From Christensenella minuta (lineage in GTDB: Bacteria; Bacillota; Clostridia; Christensenellales; Christensenellaceae), in NCBI RefSeq assembly GCF_003628755.1, contig NZ_CP029256.1, positions 1,197,585 through 1,261,584 on the forward strand: a stretch of DNA of 64,000 nt, given 5' to 3'. The notes below the pieces were generated by a model that ran no database searches, was not told where the DNA came from, and saw only the letters and a list, made by a program, of their open reading frames with translations. Positions within the stretch are counted from its first letter, which is position 1; each line of letters opens with the position of its first letter. The position numbers and the translations under genes were made by a program. Shown piece after piece: positions 43,423 to 51,848 of the stretch.

Positions 43423-43780
43423 TTGACTTCAATACCTCCTTCTGCTTCTGTTCAATGCTTGGCTTCATCAGTTCGTAATAAACATTGGTGGAGTGAAATA
43501 CCAACTTCTTCGGCATTAAAAACTCCGACTTTATCCACGCATAAATTGCTTTTTCTGCGGTCATACCGTTGTACTTCACAAAACCAAGTGCCGCAAACGG
43601 AGCAGCACCCAAAATGCACACCCACGATACGGTTTCCGTGCCAACATACGGTCTGAGCAAGAAATACAGTCCTACTGCAACGCCACAAGCGAGAACAGAA
43701 AAAATGAACTGTCTGAGCGACAGTCCAAAAAACATTGACTCTGTATAATTTCTGATTTCTCGGTTAATTTTTACTTCCAT
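43415..43780 (-). CDS. PrgI family membrane protein
   Basis: A 121-residue protein with two adjacent membrane helices (residues about 24-45 and 50-68) and a basic C-terminal tail, as in PrgI of enterococcal conjugation machines (VirB3-like role). MEVKINREIRNYTESMFFGL is a typical opening. Directly upstream of and overlapping VirB4. Confidence 0.85.
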   Translation of the reverse strand: MEVKINREIRNYTESMFFGLSLRQFIFSVLACGVAVGLYFLLRPYVGTETVSWVCILGAAPFAALGFVKYNGMTAEKAIYAWIKSEFLMPKKLVFHSTNVYYELMKPSIEQKQKEVLKSND

Positions 43781-43901
43781 ATCTGTTTCCTTTCCTGCGA
43801 TTTCGGTCTTTCTCCCTCACGCATTTATCATTCAGGCAAAAGACTTTGCCCTTCCGTTTACCGCCATAGTAAACACATTTCTTACAATCTCTTTGGTTCA
43901 T
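43764..43901 (-). CDS. Small cysteine-rich protein in the transfer operon
   Basis: A 45-codon frame between the VirB6-like and PrgI genes, overlapping the PrgI start by 17 nt: MNQRDCKKCVYYGGKRKGKV, FCLNDKCVREKDRNRRKGN. Four cysteines (CxxC...CxxxxC) suggest a small zinc-binding module. AGGAG lies about 9-10 nt upstream of ATG 43901. Its function is unknown; it fills an otherwise empty gap. Confidence 0.6.
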   Translation of the reverse strand: MNQRDCKKCVYYGGKRKGKVFCLNDKCVREKDRNRRKGNRYGSKN

Positions 43902-43915
43902 CTCAAAATCTCTCC

Positions 43916-44752
43916 TTAAAGTCCCATCATCTCTCGGATAATACGGTCAGACATTTTCACTGCACCGACAAGAACGAGCATATTAAATACCAATTCCCCG
44001 ATATATGCCCACACCTGCGTAACTGCTGCTGCGTCAGGATTAACCACTGGCGGCGATGAAGCAAATACGGAAAAAATAATACAAGCAAGTACGATGACTG
44101 CTCCCTCAAGCAGAACGGCACAATAGCTCTTGATAAAACTCTTGCCGACATTCTGTGTCGGTTCTCCTGCAAATGTGGAAAGCGGTATCGGTGCAAGTGC
44201 TGTGTACATATACAACTTGAAAAATCTTCCGTACACCGTCATTATCAGAATAAACGACAGCACCGTGATAAATAATCCTCCGATAAGCGTTACCGCCCAC
44301 AAGGGAATACTCTCGAAAAATCCGCAGTCCTCTATGGTCGTTATCATCTCTGCGGGCAAGGTCGTCTGTTCCGGAGTTCCAAATCCGGCAGCATTCATAA
44401 TGGTTGAAATTGTCCCTTGCACGATATTAAATAAAGCAAGCATAAGCTCCATTCCGTATGTGATAACACCTTTCGCCAATGCAAAACGAACAAAGAGTTT
44501 CAGTGCGTGTTCCGGTTTCTTCGCATCTGTAAAACTTCCGCAGGTCTTTACCATACCTATCACAAAAAACAATACAAGTAAGGCAAGCCCGATAGCCTGA
44601 ACCGCACCATTGATGTCAACGATAACCTTCCAGATATTCCCGCCCTTAAAGTTCTGCGGTGTAGTTGTGATGAGTGTCCATATTTCCGACAGTTTTTCAT
44701 TCCAAGTTTCAAGGGCATTTTCAAGATTTTGAACTACCCAGTTATCACTCAT
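43916..44752 (-). CDS. VirB6/TrbL-like conjugation membrane protein
   Basis: A 278-residue protein with about six membrane helices (e.g. AIGLALLVLFFVIGMVKTCG; LIGGLFITVLSFILIMTVYG; LLEGAVIVLACIIFSVFASS), of the TrbL/CD1112 type in Gram-positive elements. It would form the inner channel with PrgI and VirB4. APIPLSTFAGEPTQNVGKSF is a recognisable block. It is 73 nt after the Maff2 gene, with a hairpin (44778-44803) between. Confidence 0.85.
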   Translation of the reverse strand: MSDNWVVQNLENALETWNEKLSEIWTLITTTPQNFKGGNIWKVIVDINGAVQAIGLALLVLFFVIGMVKTCGSFTDAKKPEHALKLFVRFALAKGVITYGMELMLALFNIVQGTISTIMNAAGFGTPEQTTLPAEMITTIEDCGFFESIPLWAVTLIGGLFITVLSFILIMTVYGRFFKLYMYTALAPIPLSTFAGEPTQNVGKSFIKSYCAVLLEGAVIVLACIIFSVFASSPPVVNPDAAAVTQVWAYIGELVFNMLVLVGAVKMSDRIIREMMGL

Positions 44753-44777
44753 TCAAAGCACCTCCTTACAATTAAGA

Positions 44778-44803
44778 GGTGTACCTTAACTTGGCACACC
44801 CCT
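44778..44803 (-). terminator. Weak hairpin between Maff2 and the VirB6-like gene
   Basis: GGTGTACC and GGCACACC form an imperfect stem (leftward GGTGTGCC/GGTACACC), followed by TCTTAATT. It may partly stop transcription, giving more Maff2 than downstream products. Confidence 0.35.
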
Positions 44804-44825
44804 CGATAACTGTGTAACTCTTATC

Positions 44826-45188
44826 TTAGCCTGTGATAAGAGTAAGGATTTCTTTCGCAAAAGTGATAATGACACCACCCGCAAGAGTCAGGAAGCCATT
44901 GGCTCTCTGAGAAGGGTCGTGAGATTTGAGTGAAAGACCGACCTGCACGATACCAAAGCCAAGTAAAATCATACCGATGGCACGGATAAGTCCGAAGATA
45001 AAATCGGACAGATTATTGACTACGGTAAGCGGGTCATTCGCTGCAAATGCAGTCGTTGTCATTCCAAGTGCCAACGCACCGACAATGACCATTGTGCAGT
45101 AAGCACGGAAGCCTTTCTTAACCTTTCCGGTCATAGGCAGTTTCTTTGTTTCCTGAATGTCAGTTGCTTTTTTCTTAAAAATAGTCAT
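44826..45188 (-). CDS. Maff2 family mobile-element protein (pilin-like)
   Basis: A 120-residue protein: basic N-terminus, a signal-like helix ending in TTTAFAA (residues about 28-50), then two further helices (FGLIRAIGMILLGFGIVQVG and LTLAGGVIITFAKEILTLIT). The family is found in the transfer regions of Tn1549-like elements. Size and topology recall VirB2-type subunits, so a role as a channel or surface subunit is possible but unproven. Confidence 0.85.
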   Translation of the reverse strand: MTIFKKKATDIQETKKLPMTGKVKKGFRAYCTMVIVGALALGMTTTAFAANDPLTVVNNLSDFIFGLIRAIGMILLGFGIVQVGLSLKSHDPSQRANGFLTLAGGVIITFAKEILTLITG

Positions 45189-45207
45189 AGTTGAATACCT
45201 CCAAAAT

Positions 45208-47016
45208 TTAATTTGTTTGATTGTTTATGAACAGAGCTTCCATCTCCTCATCGGAAAGAAGTTCCCAGTTCGTTTCTTCCATTTCCTTTTCAGGAAGTGT
45301 TGCAGGGTCAATGTCCCAAATGGCAATCGAAGCAATATCTTTTGTGACTTCTCCGTGCTTATAAGGACTCGCCTTTCCGTCTGTGGTAAGTGCCACATTC
45401 GGGTGTTTCATAATGTCATATTTGAAATCCATAATGGGTCTTTCCCCACGGATAAACAAAATAGCGTACTGATTATCGAGCATACGCACCTCATCAGGGG
45501 TAAGTAACTCTCTGCCGCTTATCTGATAGTTGGTGGAATAGTTACCGCTTCTTCCGGTACTTTTTCCGAACGTGTTGGTATCAATGGTTTCCTTGCCCAA
45601 CAGCTCCGACACATATTTATGGGTTGACTGCTCATTTCCACCGAGGTAAAGAAATTCATCGCAGTTACCTACAATGCTCTCCCACTGTTTTTCAAACAAG
45701 GCTTTAAGCTGTGCCAAGTTCTGTAAGATGATGCTTACCGATACACCACGGGAACGCATAACCGACAGTATCTTGTCGAAGTCGTCCGGCAGTGAAACAT
45801 TGGCAAATTCGTCCATCATAAAATGAACAGGCATCGGCAGACAGCCGCCGTGGATATGGTCGGCTGCATAAAACAACTGCTGAAAGAGCTGTGTGTAAAG
45901 AATGGATACCAAGAAGTTGAAACTGGAGTCGTTATCCGGTATCAGTGCAAACAGTGCCACCTTTTTCTCTCCGAGTGACTGTAAATCCAGTTCATCGGCA
46001 GAAGTAAGAGCAGCAAGACTTTCCAAGTTAAACTTTTCAAGCCTTGCTGCAAGGGTTATCTGTATGGATTTTAATGTTTTGGAAGAGCCGGAATGATAAG
46101 AGTGGTAATACTTCAAAGCAATGTGGTCAGGGTTATCTATCATCAAATCTGAAAACAGATTATCAAGCGGAGAAGGACTTGGGTCGTCCTCGTCCTCAAT
46201 CGCCCCGGCTCTTAACATTTCCATTACCATTGCAAAATTCTGTTCTTCCGGCGGTGCTTCATAGTGCAGATAAAATACAAGTGCAAGCAGAAGCATTGAC
46301 GCTGCCGTATCCCAAAACGGGTCATTGCTCTGTGAACCTTTCGGAGTGGTACTCTTGAAAAGATTTGTTACGAGCTTCTGCACATCATTGTCGTTCTGCA
46401 AATATACAAACGGATTGTAACAATGGCTTTTCTCCATTGAAATCAAATCAAGCACACGCACTTCGTAACCTTTCTTCTCAAGAAGACGTCCCGTATCTCG
46501 CAGGATTTCCCCTTTCGGGTCTAATATCACATAGCTGTTTCTGGCAGCATTCATAATATTAGGCTTTGCATAAAACCTCGTCTTACCTGCACCGGAGCCA
46601 CCGCACACAAGCGTATTCAGATTTCGTCTGTGCTTCTTGGCATTAAGTCCAATGCACACATTCTGAGTCATCAGCTTATTTTCTGATAGTGGCTTTTGTC
46701 GGTACTTTTTATCAATGGCTCTGACATTGCCCCATTTGGCAGAACCGTGTTCTTCTCGTCTGCGGTAATTCTTTCTTGTCGAAAAGTAAATCCCGATACC
46801 CATTCCATAGCATAAAAGCAAAATGAGGACAGTTTTTAAGCTGTCCCCACATAATTTTATGGAAAATGGATTATCAAAAAGTGTCGCAAGATTGGCTGCT
46901 ATCTCCGGCAATCCTCCGCTTATGGAAGGTGCAATCAGAAGTGACAGCCATATAACCGGAACGATACCGACAATGGATAAAATAATGGCAGTCTGCCTGT
47001 CATTATCTCGCTTCAT
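45208..47016 (-). CDS. VirD4/TraG-type coupling protein
   Basis: The DNA-pumping ATPase linking the relaxosome to the channel, 602 residues from ATG 47016 (AAAGGA about 9 nt upstream). Two N-terminal membrane helices (residues about 10-30 and 48-70), Walker A VCGGSGAGKTRFYAKP (near 142), and LPMPVHFMMDEFANVSLPDD with ILQNLAQLKALFEKQW (Walker B and sensor). Intact. It overlaps the small upstream gene by 14 nt. It would receive the relaxase-DNA complex and perhaps protein substrates carrying C-terminal signals. Confidence 0.95.
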   Translation of the reverse strand: MKRDNDRQTAIILSIVGIVPVIWLSLLIAPSISGGLPEIAANLATLFDNPFSIKLCGDSLKTVLILLLCYGMGIGIYFSTRKNYRRREEHGSAKWGNVRAIDKKYRQKPLSENKLMTQNVCIGLNAKKHRRNLNTLVCGGSGAGKTRFYAKPNIMNAARNSYVILDPKGEILRDTGRLLEKKGYEVRVLDLISMEKSHCYNPFVYLQNDNDVQKLVTNLFKSTTPKGSQSNDPFWDTAASMLLLALVFYLHYEAPPEEQNFAMVMEMLRAGAIEDEDDPSPSPLDNLFSDLMIDNPDHIALKYYHSYHSGSSKTLKSIQITLAARLEKFNLESLAALTSADELDLQSLGEKKVALFALIPDNDSSFNFLVSILYTQLFQQLFYAADHIHGGCLPMPVHFMMDEFANVSLPDDFDKILSVMRSRGVSVSIILQNLAQLKALFEKQWESIVGNCDEFLYLGGNEQSTHKYVSELLGKETIDTNTFGKSTGRSGNYSTNYQISGRELLTPDEVRMLDNQYAILFIRGERPIMDFKYDIMKHPNVALTTDGKASPYKHGEVTKDIASIAIWDIDPATLPEKEMEETNWELLSDEEMEALFINNQTN

Positions 47017-47206
47017 CTGAGCGTTTCCTTTCAATCACTTTGAACTTTTTCAATGGGGCATTTCCGACTTTTACAAGCAGGTCGTCTACTGCGTCTGCCG
47101 ACTTACCTTCCTCCATCAACTTTGTTTTCTCATCGTTTAAGGAGCGAATGACAACACCGTGTTCATAATCGTCCAAAGCAATGTGGTAGAGTTTTTCTTT
47201 TTCCAT
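47003..47206 (-). CDS. Small hypothetical protein of the transfer operon
   Basis: A 67-residue charged protein (EKLYHIALDDYEHGVVIRSL; ends VIERKRSDEAR). It overlaps the VirD4 start by 14 nt and follows the ArdC-like gene by 12 nt, so it is translated with them. RBS GGAGGG about 7 nt upstream. No recognised domain; conserved in comparable elements as far as I recall. Confidence 0.65.
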   Translation of the reverse strand: MEKEKLYHIALDDYEHGVVIRSLNDEKTKLMEEGKSADAVDDLLVKVGNAPLKKFKVIERKRSDEAR

Positions 47207-47218
47207 ATCTGCCCTCCG

Positions 47219-48103
47219 TTATCTCTCATAGTCCTTTGAACGCTCCTGCTTCTTGCGGAACATTTCATCAGAGATATGACTGTGAATTTCTGCCATTGCA
47301 TTTCGTGTCTTGGAAAGCTCCGCACGGATTTCTTTCGGCTCTTTGGAAGCCAGTCCCTCCGGAATACGGTTAATTGCAAAATTCTGTGTATCTACGCCAT
47401 ACTTCTTGCAAATCATATATCCGATACACACTGCCTGAAAGCCCATATCCCTGCGGCTGTAACTTTCGCTGTTGATGGAAAGCTGTGCATGTCCAAGTTC
47501 CTGAGCGACACACTGAGCAACTGCTACGCTGTCGCCCACATTACGTTTCACATACAAGGTCTGCTTTTCATTATTATAGAAAGCTGCCATATTCGGATAC
47601 GGAAGTTCATCGGTTGCCGAAACCTCCACCGGAGATACATCAAGCATTGCCGTGATAAGTGCTTTCGGGTCACGGTTTGCTGATACTGCCGGAGCTTTTC
47701 TTCCATTTGTCTGCGTAACATCAAATACCTTTTTGACATTGTAGGAAATACCCGGAGAACCATCTGCTCTTGTGTATTCCACTGGTTCAAGGATAGAAAT
47801 ACTCTTTGCCCCTTTGGTAATCTTCACATTGTCCTTACCCCAATCATCAAAATCTTTAAGCTGTGTCGCCTGCGGATACTGACTGTAAATAAGGAGAGCA
47901 TTTGCTGCGGAATATCTGTCCATTCGACTCTGCGTATCAAGAAAGTTCTTGAACTTCTCAGGGTCACTCACAATCTCACGGGCAGCATCATCAATCATCT
48001 GATAGACTTTTTCTTTTTCTGCTCGCTTCTTTTCTGCATACTCCTCTTTGGATAATCTTGGCTGATTACCGCCAGCCTTTGCGGGTTTGAAATCATTTGT
48101 CAT
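47219..48103 (-). CDS. ArdC-like protein with metallopeptidase-type C-terminus
   Basis: A 294-residue protein. The N-terminal domain (FLDTQSRMDRYSAANALLIY) resembles the single-strand-DNA-binding domain of antirestriction protein ArdC; the C-terminal part has VAQCVAQELGHAQL, a degenerate zincin helix in which the usual HExxH first histidine is Gln. Plasmid ArdC is carried into the recipient with the DNA and protects it. That precedent, and location between VirD4 and DUF3801, make the same role plausible here. It ends SKDYER, a tail shared with two other ICE proteins. Confidence 0.78.
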   Translation of the reverse strand: MTNDFKPAKAGGNQPRLSKEEYAEKKRAEKEKVYQMIDDAAREIVSDPEKFKNFLDTQSRMDRYSAANALLIYSQYPQATQLKDFDDWGKDNVKITKGAKSISILEPVEYTRADGSPGISYNVKKVFDVTQTNGRKAPAVSANRDPKALITAMLDVSPVEVSATDELPYPNMAAFYNNEKQTLYVKRNVGDSVAVAQCVAQELGHAQLSINSESYSRRDMGFQAVCIGYMICKKYGVDTQNFAINRIPEGLASKEPKEIRAELSKTRNAMAEIHSHISDEMFRKKQERSKDYER

Positions 48104-48109
48104 AGTGAA

Positions 48110-48904
48110 TTACCTCTCTTTTGTTTTGGGTTTCTTCTTCGGCTGACGGTGTACCGTCTGACCGTTTTTCTGCTGCGGATTCTTGCCGCCTTTCTTAACC
48201 TCCGGCTCTTTACGCTCTGCTTCTTTTTGCTGTTTTGCCTGTGCCTTGTAACGGTCAAGTTTCTCTTTGACCGATGGCTTTTCCACTGGCTTTGCAACAC
48301 CCTTATCAGATTGCGTTTCTACCGGCTCTGAGTTTTGCCTTGACAGAGGGCTTTTGTCTGTTTTGGCGACTGAGGGGTTTGCGTTTGCTCGCTCCTCTTT
48401 CTGCATTGGATTTCTGACCGCTTCTTCCATAATGATTTCACTCTTGGATTTAGTCGGCTTTTCTTTCTCAACCGCTTCACGGTCTGCGATAGCCTTCTCT
48501 GCTTCACTGACAATCGAAGCCTTATCCACCTTGCCAAGTTCAAATCTTTCAACGATACGCTGAATTTTAGAAGCGTCCTCTGCTCTTGCAATAATATCTA
48601 CCGGAGCGTTCTCTCCCTTTGTGTTCTTATCTCTGAGGACACAATAAAGAACGCCATAGCGTTTTGCCTGTTCGGTAAACTTTTTCAAATCCTTTTGCGG
48701 AATGGAAAAGACTTTCAGCTCCTTGCCTGACTTAATCATATTGGTAAGCCTTGCTTTGCCCTTCGTCTTTTGTTCCTGCTTCAGAACCGATACCAAAAGC
48801 AATGCGATATTCTTCGCCGCCGAACCGCTTAATCTTGCAGCAACTTCAAAGCCTTCAAGCGAAAGCCTAACGACCTGCTCTGCTGCGTCACCACCGTTGT
48901 TCAT
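48110..48904 (-). CDS. DUF3801/PcfB-like protein
   Basis: A 264-residue protein: an N-terminal ~125-residue domain of the DUF3801 family (AEQVVRLSLEGFEVAARLSG; KNIALLLVSVLKQEQKTKGK; FSIPQKDLKKFTEQAKRYGV) and a long disordered Lys/Glu/Pro-rich tail. PcfB, its enterococcal counterpart, is a relaxosome adaptor near the coupling protein. ATG 48904 (GGAG 10 nt upstream) is chosen; the gene overlaps the relaxase end by 17 nt. Confidence 0.85.
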   Translation of the reverse strand: MNNGGDAAEQVVRLSLEGFEVAARLSGSAAKNIALLLVSVLKQEQKTKGKARLTNMIKSGKELKVFSIPQKDLKKFTEQAKRYGVLYCVLRDKNTKGENAPVDIIARAEDASKIQRIVERFELGKVDKASIVSEAEKAIADREAVEKEKPTKSKSEIIMEEAVRNPMQKEERANANPSVAKTDKSPLSRQNSEPVETQSDKGVAKPVEKPSVKEKLDRYKAQAKQQKEAERKEPEVKKGGKNPQQKNGQTVHRQPKKKPKTKER

Positions 48905-50273
48905 AGCGTGATTTCTCCTTTCTCTGCTGTTTTTGTTCCTCTGTTTCGATATGCTCAAGGTTTTCTTCCATAACCTTTGACCTCTCCGCAATATCCTCGC
49001 AGAGTTTTACTTCCCGTCGGAGTTTTTTCAATTCTCCATTGATAGAAGCGATTTCATCTTTTGCCGCCTGAAGCTGACCATCATCAATATTTGTTCTTAT
49101 CTTTTTTCGGAGATGTGTTCTTCCGGCAATCAGATTTTTCATCTGCTCCTCTAAGGAAGTCTTATATGAAAAAAGCTGTTCGTCCGTGGAAATATTTTCT
49201 CGTCCGAGCAGCCTTACTTCATCAGTAATCTTATCGAGCTTCATCAAATCATCTTTCAAAAGATAATGAAGCCTTGCGTTATTCTGTTTCTTATACTTTG
49301 GCAGATAACCGAGTCTGTAACAGTAATACAGATACAGCCCATAAAGTCCGCCTTTCTTTTTCAGCTTCTGCCCTCTGGTCTGCATACGGTACTGTCTTGG
49401 TTTATAAGTCGCCCTCTGGAACGGCTCAATCTCTGCCCATCTGTCACGATTTTCTTTGATACGCTCTACAATCCGGTCATTGGTATAATCTGCTCCGAGA
49501 TTTTTCAGTCGTATCGGCTTATCGTATCCCTTTGGAATGACCGTCCAGTATTTTCGGCTTGGACTTAGGTTATAGGCATATCCCATTTCCTTGAGAGCAA
49601 ACTGAAATTCTTTCAGGGTCTTGCTATGGTCGATAGCATAATCAATGGCTTCTTTTGCAACCGAATAGAGTGTCGGCATACCTGCCTTTTCTTTCATCGT
49701 CAGATAATCCGACTGCTTACTGCGGTTCGGATTCGGGTCATAGTAAAGTCCGTACTTCTCACAAATTCTGTCTGCAACTTTTCGGAATTTGAACCACGCT
49801 TTTTCCTCTCCCCACAAATGTTTGCCATCGACAAAAGAAATAGAGTTGATGACAAAATGGCAATGCAGGTGCTTTGTGTTCAGGTGGGTTGTCACAACGA
49901 CCTGAAATCTTTCACCCCACACTTCATTTGCAAATTCCATTCCGATTTTCTGTGCCATCTCAGGAGATATATCTGTTTCCTTGAAACTCAAATATCCGTG
50001 ATAGGCTTGGATACCGTCTGTCTTTTGGTACTGCTCCTTAACCGTTATGAATTGGTCACGGGCAATCGCTACATTACAGTTGATACCCTCAACATAGAAC
50101 TCACGCTCTGTTTTTTCCTCGTCCTTTGCATAAGCAATAACATCTGCAAGAGCCTGATACTGTTCCGGCGAAAACTCCCTTTTGATTTTTGCAGAAGTCT
50201 TTTCCGGATTGGTCGCATAGTCAATGACCTGACCGAGCCTTTCTGTTACCGACCACAACTTTGTTACTGCCAT
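48888..50273 (-). CDS. Relaxase (MobA/VirD2 family)
   Basis: A nickase of 461 residues that cuts at oriT and leads the strand into the recipient. The N-terminal Relaxase domain holds Tyr candidates (VIDYATNPEKT near residue 18-22) and the metal motif VVTTHLNTKHLHCHFVINSI (near 128-140, HxxHxH). The C-terminal half is helical and charged (coiled-coil near 350-450). It overlaps MobC by 10 nt. It belongs to the MOBP-type relaxases common in Tn1549-like elements. Confidence 0.93.
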   Translation of the reverse strand: MAVTKLWSVTERLGQVIDYATNPEKTSAKIKREFSPEQYQALADVIAYAKDEEKTEREFYVEGINCNVAIARDQFITVKEQYQKTDGIQAYHGYLSFKETDISPEMAQKIGMEFANEVWGERFQVVVTTHLNTKHLHCHFVINSISFVDGKHLWGEEKAWFKFRKVADRICEKYGLYYDPNPNRSKQSDYLTMKEKAGMPTLYSVAKEAIDYAIDHSKTLKEFQFALKEMGYAYNLSPSRKYWTVIPKGYDKPIRLKNLGADYTNDRIVERIKENRDRWAEIEPFQRATYKPRQYRMQTRGQKLKKKGGLYGLYLYYCYRLGYLPKYKKQNNARLHYLLKDDLMKLDKITDEVRLLGRENISTDEQLFSYKTSLEEQMKNLIAGRTHLRKKIRTNIDDGQLQAAKDEIASINGELKKLRREVKLCEDIAERSKVMEENLEHIETEEQKQQRKEKSRYEQRW

Positions 50274-50605
50274 TTCATTTCGCTCTGATTTGGACGAAGA
50301 TATGTCCTCTCAATCTCTGACTGGAACTTATTCCACTTCGCAGCTTCATTCTTCAGCATAGGTGCGTCAATGAAACCAAGCGTATTTGCTTTAGCCGCAA
50401 GCTGATTGATGTTATTACCGATAGAGGAAAGTTCCCTCATCACATCATAGAAGCGGTCATCGGGTTTCTCTTTCGGCTCGTAACCTCTGATAAGTAAACG
50501 GATAAGTCCGGCTTCGGAAAGACAAGCCTTCTTTGCCTTTGCTGCCAAGTCCTGTGCTTCCTTGCGGTTAAAGCGTACAATCTTCTGAATGTTTCTCTTT
50601 CTCAT
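50264..50605 (-). CDS. mobC: Relaxosome accessory protein MobC
   Basis: A 113-residue DNA-binding protein of the MobC family, with an N-terminal ribbon-helix-helix-like part (IQKIVRFNRKEAQDLAAKAK, LSEAGLIRLLIRGY) and the C-terminal MobC signature RELSSIGNNINQLAAKANTL. It binds oriT and helps the relaxase. RBS AAAGGAAG; overlaps both neighbours. Confidence 0.92.
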   Translation of the reverse strand: MRKRNIQKIVRFNRKEAQDLAAKAKKACLSEAGLIRLLIRGYEPKEKPDDRFYDVMRELSSIGNNINQLAAKANTLGFIDAPMLKNEAAKWNKFQSEIERTYLRPNQSEMKWQ

Positions 50606-50726
50606 AATCGGTATCTTCCTTTCTCTTTATTCTGCAATCTTTGTTAATCTGGAATAAGCACATCATCGTAACGCCAAGACAACTGCCGAACAGTGTTCCG
50701 GCGGCGATAAGTAATAACTCTCTCAA
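50568..50726 (-). CDS. DUF3789-like small membrane protein
   Basis: A 52-residue protein: one membrane helix (LLLIAAGTLFGSCLGVTMMC) and a charged tail (INKDCRIKRKEDTDYEKEKH). The preferred start is TTG 50726, because AAAGGAG is 7 nt upstream; the longer frame from 50762 would run into the palindrome. It overlaps MobC by 38 nt. Known only as a mobile-element family. Confidence 0.7.
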   Translation of the reverse strand: MRELLLIAAGTLFGSCLGVTMMCLFQINKDCRIKRKEDTDYEKEKHSEDCTL

Positions 50727-50755
50727 ATCAAGTTCTCCTTTCTCACGGGGTATTA

Positions 50756-50849
50756 GGGGCAACCCCTAACGAGCCTTTTACCGTTTGGGAAACTGTGTTT
50801 ATCCAAATGGTCTGCTCGCTAAGAATAAACATCTCCTCCGGGTTGCCCC
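50756..50849. other. Nested palindrome upstream of the mob genes: origin-of-transfer candidate
   Basis: Three stems nest within 94 nt: GGGGCAACCC (50756-50765) with GGGTTGCCCC (50840-50849), CGAGC (50770-50774) with GCTCG (50814-50818), and ACCGTTTGG (50780-50788) with CCAAATGGT (50803-50811, one mismatch). It lies directly before the DUF3789-mobC-relaxase genes, where oriT is expected, and encodes no protein. A structured leader or terminator is the alternative. No nick site can be named with confidence. Confidence 0.55.
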
Positions 50850-50861
50850 GTTCTCAGTCTA

Positions 50862-51281
50862 CTATCTCTCATAATCCTTTGATTTCGGCTTAAAAGGTTC
50901 AGCCACGATATTGCCGCCCACATCCTTAGAAAAGCGTTCAGGATACTTGAACTGTTCCTTATACTTCTTCATCATATCGTCCGGCAAGCTCTGAAAACTC
51001 TCACTCTCAGGCGGTGCATAACAGATAAAGAACTTGCCGCAGATAATATCTACCATCTCTTTCTTATCATTGTCCTGCACATAAACTGCACGGTTAAGCG
51101 GAAGTCCTCTCATCTTTCCTTCCTCATTACAGATGATTGCAACATCATCGTCATAGGGCATATATTCCTCAATATCCCCGCCGACAACCTCCTGCATTGC
51201 TTCCAGACTGTCGTCGATTACAATTTCCTTCGGGTACTTTTCCGGTTCTACCAAGAGAACTTTAATCTTAGAATCATTCAT
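50862..51281 (-). CDS. DUF3846 domain protein
   Basis: A 139-residue protein (IKVLLVEPEKYPKEIVIDDS; LEAMQEVVGGDIEEYMPYDD; GLPLNRAVYVQDN) of the DUF3846 family, common in Gram-positive conjugative elements. The segment resembles small antirestriction-like proteins but the function is unknown. Its start overlaps the end of the broken Toprim gene in an ATGA. The C-terminus is PKSKDYER, the tail shared with the ArdC-like and methylase-helicase proteins. Confidence 0.82.
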   Translation of the reverse strand: MNDSKIKVLLVEPEKYPKEIVIDDSLEAMQEVVGGDIEEYMPYDDDVAIICNEEGKMRGLPLNRAVYVQDNDKKEMVDIICGKFFICYAPPESESFQSLPDDMMKKYKEQFKYPERFSKDVGGNIVAEPFKPKSKDYER

Positions 51282-51837
51282 CGTTCTTCATTCCTTTCGT
51301 GTGTTTTTTTATTGTAAATGCCCATCCGCATACAAAGAAAATCGTTGAAGTCCTTACCTGCTTTTGGTGGCTCATCAACGATTTCATACTTATCCGGCAG
51401 AATGGTTTTTAAGGTCTGTGCTGCCTTTCTGCCCGCTATATCATTGTCAAAATGGATACGGATTTTCCTGACAGATGGGTTACTGCCAAGATACTTTTCC
51501 AGTGCAATCGGCACTTTACTGTCCTCAATTTTCTTTGCCGGAGAATAAACCCCGGACAGCGAAACAAAGCTCATTTCTTTCCAATCCTGCCCGTTCAGCT
51601 TCGCAAGCGTGGCATAGGATTAATCAGATAATCCAAAGCACTCCTGCCACCGATACCTCTCGACCACCATATCCATTTCCCGTTTGAAATCTTCAAACTA
51701 TCGTGGGTTCTGGTGCAATAGGTGTTACCTGAAAACTTAACCAGCTCATACGGTTCATAATTTTTCAGGTAGGTTAATAAGTCCATCTGCTTCGCCTGAA
51801 TGATTAACTCAGGTGCGATAAATGGCATATCGACCAC
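51278..51837 (-). pseudogene. Toprim/DUF3991 protein with internal deletion and frameshift
   Basis: The N-terminal ~65 residues (AKQMDLLTYLKNYEPYELVK; WIWWSRGIGGRSALDYLI) are the zinc-finger-like start of DUF3991 proteins. After LINP the frame ends (PRLRS stop). In another frame the C-terminal Toprim end appears: SYATLAKLNGQDWKEMSF, then RKIRIHFDNDIAGRKAAQTL (Toprim DxD-type site) and KDFNDFLCMRMG. A middle part of roughly 150 residues is missing, by comparison with full-length relatives of around 300 residues as I recall them. The intact protein would be a primase-like factor for conjugative DNA. The remnant is still coupled to DUF3846. Confidence 0.75.
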
Positions 51838-51848
51838 CTCCTTCCTGT

